In this document: positions 61,455-64,000 of the stretch, in pieces | Position numbering within the stretch: position 1 is the stretch's first letter | How the letters are laid out: each line of letters opens with the position of its first letter | NCBI RefSeq assembly: GCF_026157085.1 | Contig: NZ_JANPVN010000001.1 | Span: forward strand, 2,136,001 to 2,200,000 | Direction of reading: 5' to 3' | Source of the DNA: Sphingomicrobium arenosum | GTDB lineage: Bacteria > Pseudomonadota > Alphaproteobacteria > Sphingomonadales > Sphingomonadaceae | DNA: 64,000 nt | Position numbers and translations under genes: made by a program | The notes under the pieces: model-generated | Database searches by the model: none | Seen by the model: the letters and a program-made list of their open reading frames with translations, nothing else | Told to the model about the DNA's origin: nothing

Positions 61455-61484
61455 GGGGAGCGGCAGCCCTGGCCGCCGCTCCCC
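61455..61484 (-). other. Intercistronic hairpin between lipoprotein and receptor genes
   Basis: GGGGAGCGGC (61455-61464) and GCCGCTCCCC (61475-61484) form a perfect 10-bp stem with a 10-base loop. Only a weak T-rich run (ATTGTTC) follows on the minus strand. It may act as an attenuator or as an mRNA-stabilising element that makes the lipoprotein message more abundant than that of the receptor. Confidence 0.6.
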
Positions 61485-61508
61485 GCATGTGGGTCCGGGT
61501 GCGGCGGC

Positions 61509-63074
61509 TTAGCCGGCGTCCGGGATGTCGAGGCAGCTCATCTGGCCGGTCAGGCCACAGGTCCAGCCGACCCACCAATCGTCGTTGGCGTCCTCGACCG
61601 CGCCGACATAGTCGACCGCGTCGAAGAAGCTGGCGAACTGGAGGTCGCTGTAATCGTCGACTTCGGCCGCCGCACTGGCGTTGACGAAATTCACCGCCGA
61701 GATCGAATAGGGCGAGGGCAGCGTGATCGAGCTGTCGTAGGTGGTGTTGCTGGTACCATCGAACAGCGCCGCGATTTCGGCGATCGAGACGCCGTCGCTG
61801 GCGCCCGAGTCATCCTTGAACGGAGTGGCGGTGCAATCGAGATAGACGCCCTTGATTCGCGGCGCGCCTAGTTCCTCGCCAAGACCCGTGGTCTCATCGA
61901 CCGTGTTCTGCTCGTCGAAGTCGATGCAGGGGCCGGTCGAGACGATGAGACCGTTGTACATCGCGATGTCGGCAGCGCCGCGAACGTGGACATATTCGCC
62001 GGTCCGCGGGGTGATGAAGGTAAAGTTGGCGATCTCGATGTTGGTGCGCGGCAGGAGCGCCTGGTCACCCGGCGAGTCGATTTCCATCAGCTTGTCGCCG
62101 CCGGTGTCGCGCTGGATCACGAGCGCATATTGGATCGCGCCCTTGAAGCCGTTGTCGGCGTCGATCGAATCATCGTCATTGCCGGTCAGGACCAGATACT
62201 TCTGGTTCACGCGGCCACCGAACCATTCGATGCCATCGTCCGAGCTGTTGTGCACCTGGACATGGTTGAAGGTCGTGCCCGACCCGACGCCCGCCAGCGT
62301 GATACCGTTCAATTCGCTGTTTTCGGCGGCCTTGTAGCCCGAGTAGCGGATCTGCAGATATTCGATCACGCCCGAATTGTCGGCGGCGTCGGTGCCGCCA
62401 TAAAGCGAACCGGCGGTGCCTTCAACCTGGAGGCCGCAGGGCGCGCTGGTGGTGCCGTCGCCGCAGCCTTCGGCCGGGGCCTGGCCGAGGATGACGAGGC
62501 CGCCCCATTCGCCGATCGAGTCGGCATTCGCTTCGCCGATCACGTTCGAGCGCGAGGTCAGGACGACCGGTGCGCTGGCCGTGCCCTGGACGAAGATCTG
62601 CGACCCGCGATTGACGACGAGGAAGTCGGCCTGTGTGCGGCCATAGGCCACGACGCCCGCATCGAAGGTGATGCTGCCGGCATCGCCGCCTGCGAGGTTG
62701 CCGTCGGCGCCCATATCCACGCCGACCTCGGTCTTGCCGCCGATCGTGTAGATGACGCCCGCGACATTCTCGACGAACAGGTCGTCGGTGATGAGCTGCG
62801 GGAGCTGGCAGATGCGACGATTGTCGCCCGAACCCGCGCCGCCCACTTCGATCGTGCCGAAGTTGGTGAAGCCGGTGGGGCAGGCGTCGGCCGCTTCGCC
62901 GCCGGTGCCGCCACCGCCGCCGCCACCGCCACCACCACCGGTGACCGGGGGAACGACGACGATCACGCCATCGCCGGGCGAGGCGACATCATCGGCGCCG
63001 CACGCCGACAAGGCGGCGCTGGCCGCGCCGAGAAGGAAAAGGTTACGAAGGGTCGTCGAACGCTTGGTCATCAT
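61509..63074 (-). CDS. ElpS-like surface lipoprotein with beta-helix repeats
   Basis: The 521-residue protein has a lipoprotein signal (LFLLGAASAALSACGAD), a Gly-rich linker (about 40-60) that would reach away from the membrane, and a domain with parallel beta-helix features. That domain includes repeated segments such as NGITLAGVGSG, FNHVQVHNSSDDGIEWFGG and KYLVLTGNDDDSID. Several cysteine pairs are present. It is not an enzyme I can name. The position in front of a TonB-dependent receptor and a full gsp operon resembles the elpS locus of Caulobacter crescentus, where ElpS is a surface lipoprotein made in phosphate starvation and released with T2SS help. Homology to ElpS is not proven here. 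Alternative ATG is at 63071. Confidence 0.75.
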   Translation of the reverse strand: MMTKRSTTLRNLFLLGAASAALSACGADDVASPGDGVIVVVPPVTGGGGGGGGGGGTGGEAADACPTGFTNFGTIEVGGAGSGDNRRICQLPQLITDDLFVENVAGVIYTIGGKTEVGVDMGADGNLAGGDAGSITFDAGVVAYGRTQADFLVVNRGSQIFVQGTASAPVVLTSRSNVIGEANADSIGEWGGLVILGQAPAEGCGDGTTSAPCGLQVEGTAGSLYGGTDAADNSGVIEYLQIRYSGYKAAENSELNGITLAGVGSGTTFNHVQVHNSSDDGIEWFGGRVNQKYLVLTGNDDDSIDADNGFKGAIQYALVIQRDTGGDKLMEIDSPGDQALLPRTNIEIANFTFITPRTGEYVHVRGAADIAMYNGLIVSTGPCIDFDEQNTVDETTGLGEELGAPRIKGVYLDCTATPFKDDSGASDGVSIAEIAALFDGTSNTTYDSSITLPSPYSISAVNFVNASAAAEVDDYSDLQFASFFDAVDYVGAVEDANDDWWVGWTCGLTGQMSCLDIPDAG

Positions 63075-63194
63075 TGGGTCTCCGCGTGGCGGTGGTTAGA
63101 CAAAGCCAGGGAGACAGGTGCGCATGACGCCGCGCCCGACCCCCCGATCCACTGCGGGACTAGGAGGCGCGATTTACGTCATGATGCAGGTTCG

Positions 63195-63278
63195 ATGACG
63201 CCGGATCGACGTTTTCGTGACGGACGCGATATGGCGGCGTGACAAGCGCATCGCCCCCACTTGACGCCTTTGTGACGT
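63195..63278 (-). promoter_or_regulatory. Extended Pho-box-like array upstream of the ElpS-like gene
   Basis: Minus-strand GTC half-sites begin at 63276 (GTCAC), 63265 (GTCAA), 63243 (GTCAC), 63221 (GTCAC), 63210 (GTCGA) and 63199 (GTCAT). All fall on one 11-bp lattice; the steps are 11, 22, 22, 11 and 11 bp. The best pair, ACGTCAC-AAAG-GCGTCAA, has the 7-4-7 form of a Pho box. The array ends 121 bp before the gene start. Confidence 0.65.
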
Positions 63279-63314
63279 GGCGGCGGTGGTGCCTGTAAAA
63301 GCGCGATATTCCGG

Positions 63315-63330
63315 CCGGTCCATGGACCGG
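63315..63330. other. 16-bp perfect palindrome
   Basis: CCGGTCCATGGACCGG lies 41 bp downstream of the thioesterase gene and 37 bp beyond the outer end of the Pho-like array. It could be a weak terminator stem for the thioesterase (no T run) or a dimeric repressor site. Confidence 0.4.
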
Positions 63331-63371
63331 GGCGCGGGTGCGGCGTGAAAGTCACGCCATCACGGGAAGCG

Positions 63372-63773
63372 TCAGTCCTGGCGGTCGTCGGGCTCGCTCG
63401 CCGAATCGACCGGCCGCGGGCGGGCGTTGGCGTCGATTGCGACAAAGGTGAAGGACGCCTCGGTCACCTTCACGTCGCGCGCGCCCCCGTCGCGGGTGGC
63501 GACGACCTCGATGCGGATGGTCATCGAGGTGCGCCCGACCCGCTCGACATCGGCGTAGACGCTGATCAGGTCGTGCAGCAGGATGGGGGCGATAAACTCC
63601 ATGCGGTCGATCGCCACGGTGGCGACCTGCCCGCGCGCGCGGCGCGCGGCAACGATGCCGCCCGCGATATCCATCTGGCTGAGCACCCAGCCGCCGAAGA
63701 TATGGCCGTTGGCATTGATGTCGGCGGGGCGCGGGACGACGCGCAGGATGGCCTGGAGACCGTCGCGGTTCAT
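63372..63773 (-). CDS. Acyl-CoA thioesterase, YciA-like hotdog protein
   Basis: The 133-residue single-hotdog thioesterase has the motif DINANGHIFGGWVLSQMDIAGG with the catalytic Asp (in MDIAGG), then VDRMEF-like AIDRMEFIAPILLHD. It hydrolyses acyl-CoA in the cytoplasm. Its start overlaps the next upstream gene by 4 bp. Confidence 0.92.
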   Translation of the reverse strand: MNRDGLQAILRVVPRPADINANGHIFGGWVLSQMDIAGGIVAARRARGQVATVAIDRMEFIAPILLHDLISVYADVERVGRTSMTIRIEVVATRDGGARDVKVTEASFTFVAIDANARPRPVDSASEPDDRQD

Positions 63774-64000
63774 TGGGGGTCCTTGTCGATGAGGGCGTTG
63801 CTGTCATGCGCCTCGGCGTCATGGCCGCTGCGCGCGCTATAATACATGATCGCCATCAGGAAGGAGGCGACCAGCACGCTGCCGCCGGCGAGGATCGCCA
63901 CGGCGAGCAGCAGGTGGATGGTCGGGGCCTCGCTGTTCTTGAAGGTGATGGCCACCGCGAGCAGCGCGCAGCCGAGCGAGAAGAGCGCCAGGCGACGCAG
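63770..64000 (-). CDS. Small membrane protein, truncated by the window edge
   Basis: The frame is open to the last base on the minus strand. It encodes two hydrophobic segments: RRLALFSLGCALLAVAITF near the edge, and IHLLLAVAILAGGSVLVASF further on. A His/Asp/Ala-rich tail follows. GTG 63955 would start inside the first helix, so the true start probably lies outside the window. No family is recognised. It is coupled to the thioesterase gene. Confidence 0.6.
   Translation of the reverse strand: MRRLALFSLGCALLAVAITFKNSEAPTIHLLLAVAILAGGSVLVASFLMAIMYYSARSGHDAEAHDSNALIDKDPQ

Noticed and set aside
58579..61512. A 977-residue open frame antisense to the TonB-dependent receptor
   Set aside because: It is the high-GC mirror of a clear receptor gene; composition is repetitive Asp/Arg/Val/Gly without any domain.

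Overview
This 64 kb window is high-GC, gene-dense chromosomal DNA from an alphaproteobacterium, most likely of the order Sphingomonadales. The case rests on gene content and order: dnaN/recF/gyrB, lptC-lptA-lptB-rpoN, hisS-prfA-prmC-DUF4167, divK with DUF3572 and rpmG, and several TonB-dependent receptors. Genes are packed with ATGA, GTGA or TGATG junctions and often use GTG or TTG starts. I see no rRNA, tRNA, CRISPR array, insertion sequence, phage or replication origin. The genus cannot be fixed from the sequence alone.

Layout. Bases 1-3228 hold a large hybrid sensor kinase that is open at the left edge. Bases 3477-11392 are a replication block (dnaN, recF, gyrB) into which a DUF2254 membrane protein and a secreted S41-like peptidase homologue are inserted. 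Next come a small lipoprotein, a lipoprotein pullulanase and a nuclease-fold protein. Bases 15363-19385 encode the LPS-transport operon with rpoN, preceded by an RNase D-like gene. A glycine-rich double cold-shock protein follows. Bases 21023-28017 carry an ATP-dependent ligase, Dps, L33, DivK and a run of small metabolic enzymes. Bases 28021-34328 contain two isoaspartyl peptidase/asparaginase paralogues (one cytoplasmic, one exported), a P1 nuclease, a ribbon-helix-helix gene with a small membrane protein, an SDR and a ZntB-like transporter. Bases 34408-46857 run through ispG, an HDAC-like deacetylase, a retropepsin-like protease, a DMT exporter, a lipoprotein amidase divergent to an odd TonB-dependent receptor, ppa, hisS, prfA, prmC and DUF4167.

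The right end (46861-63278, minus strand) is the most interesting part. It holds a complete thirteen-gene type II secretion operon, gspC to gspO. Upstream lie a TonB-dependent receptor and an ElpS-like surface lipoprotein. In front of both the lipoprotein and gspC I find GTC(A) half-sites placed exactly on an 11-bp lattice: six half-sites over 82 bp and four over 38 bp. This is the architecture of PhoB (Pho box) operators. The lipoprotein/T2SS neighbourhood resembles that of Caulobacter crescentus, where the phosphate-starvation lipoprotein ElpS is encoded next to its T2SS. I therefore infer a phosphate-starvation-induced surface and secretion system. The last two genes are an acyl-CoA thioesterase and a small membrane protein truncated by the right edge.
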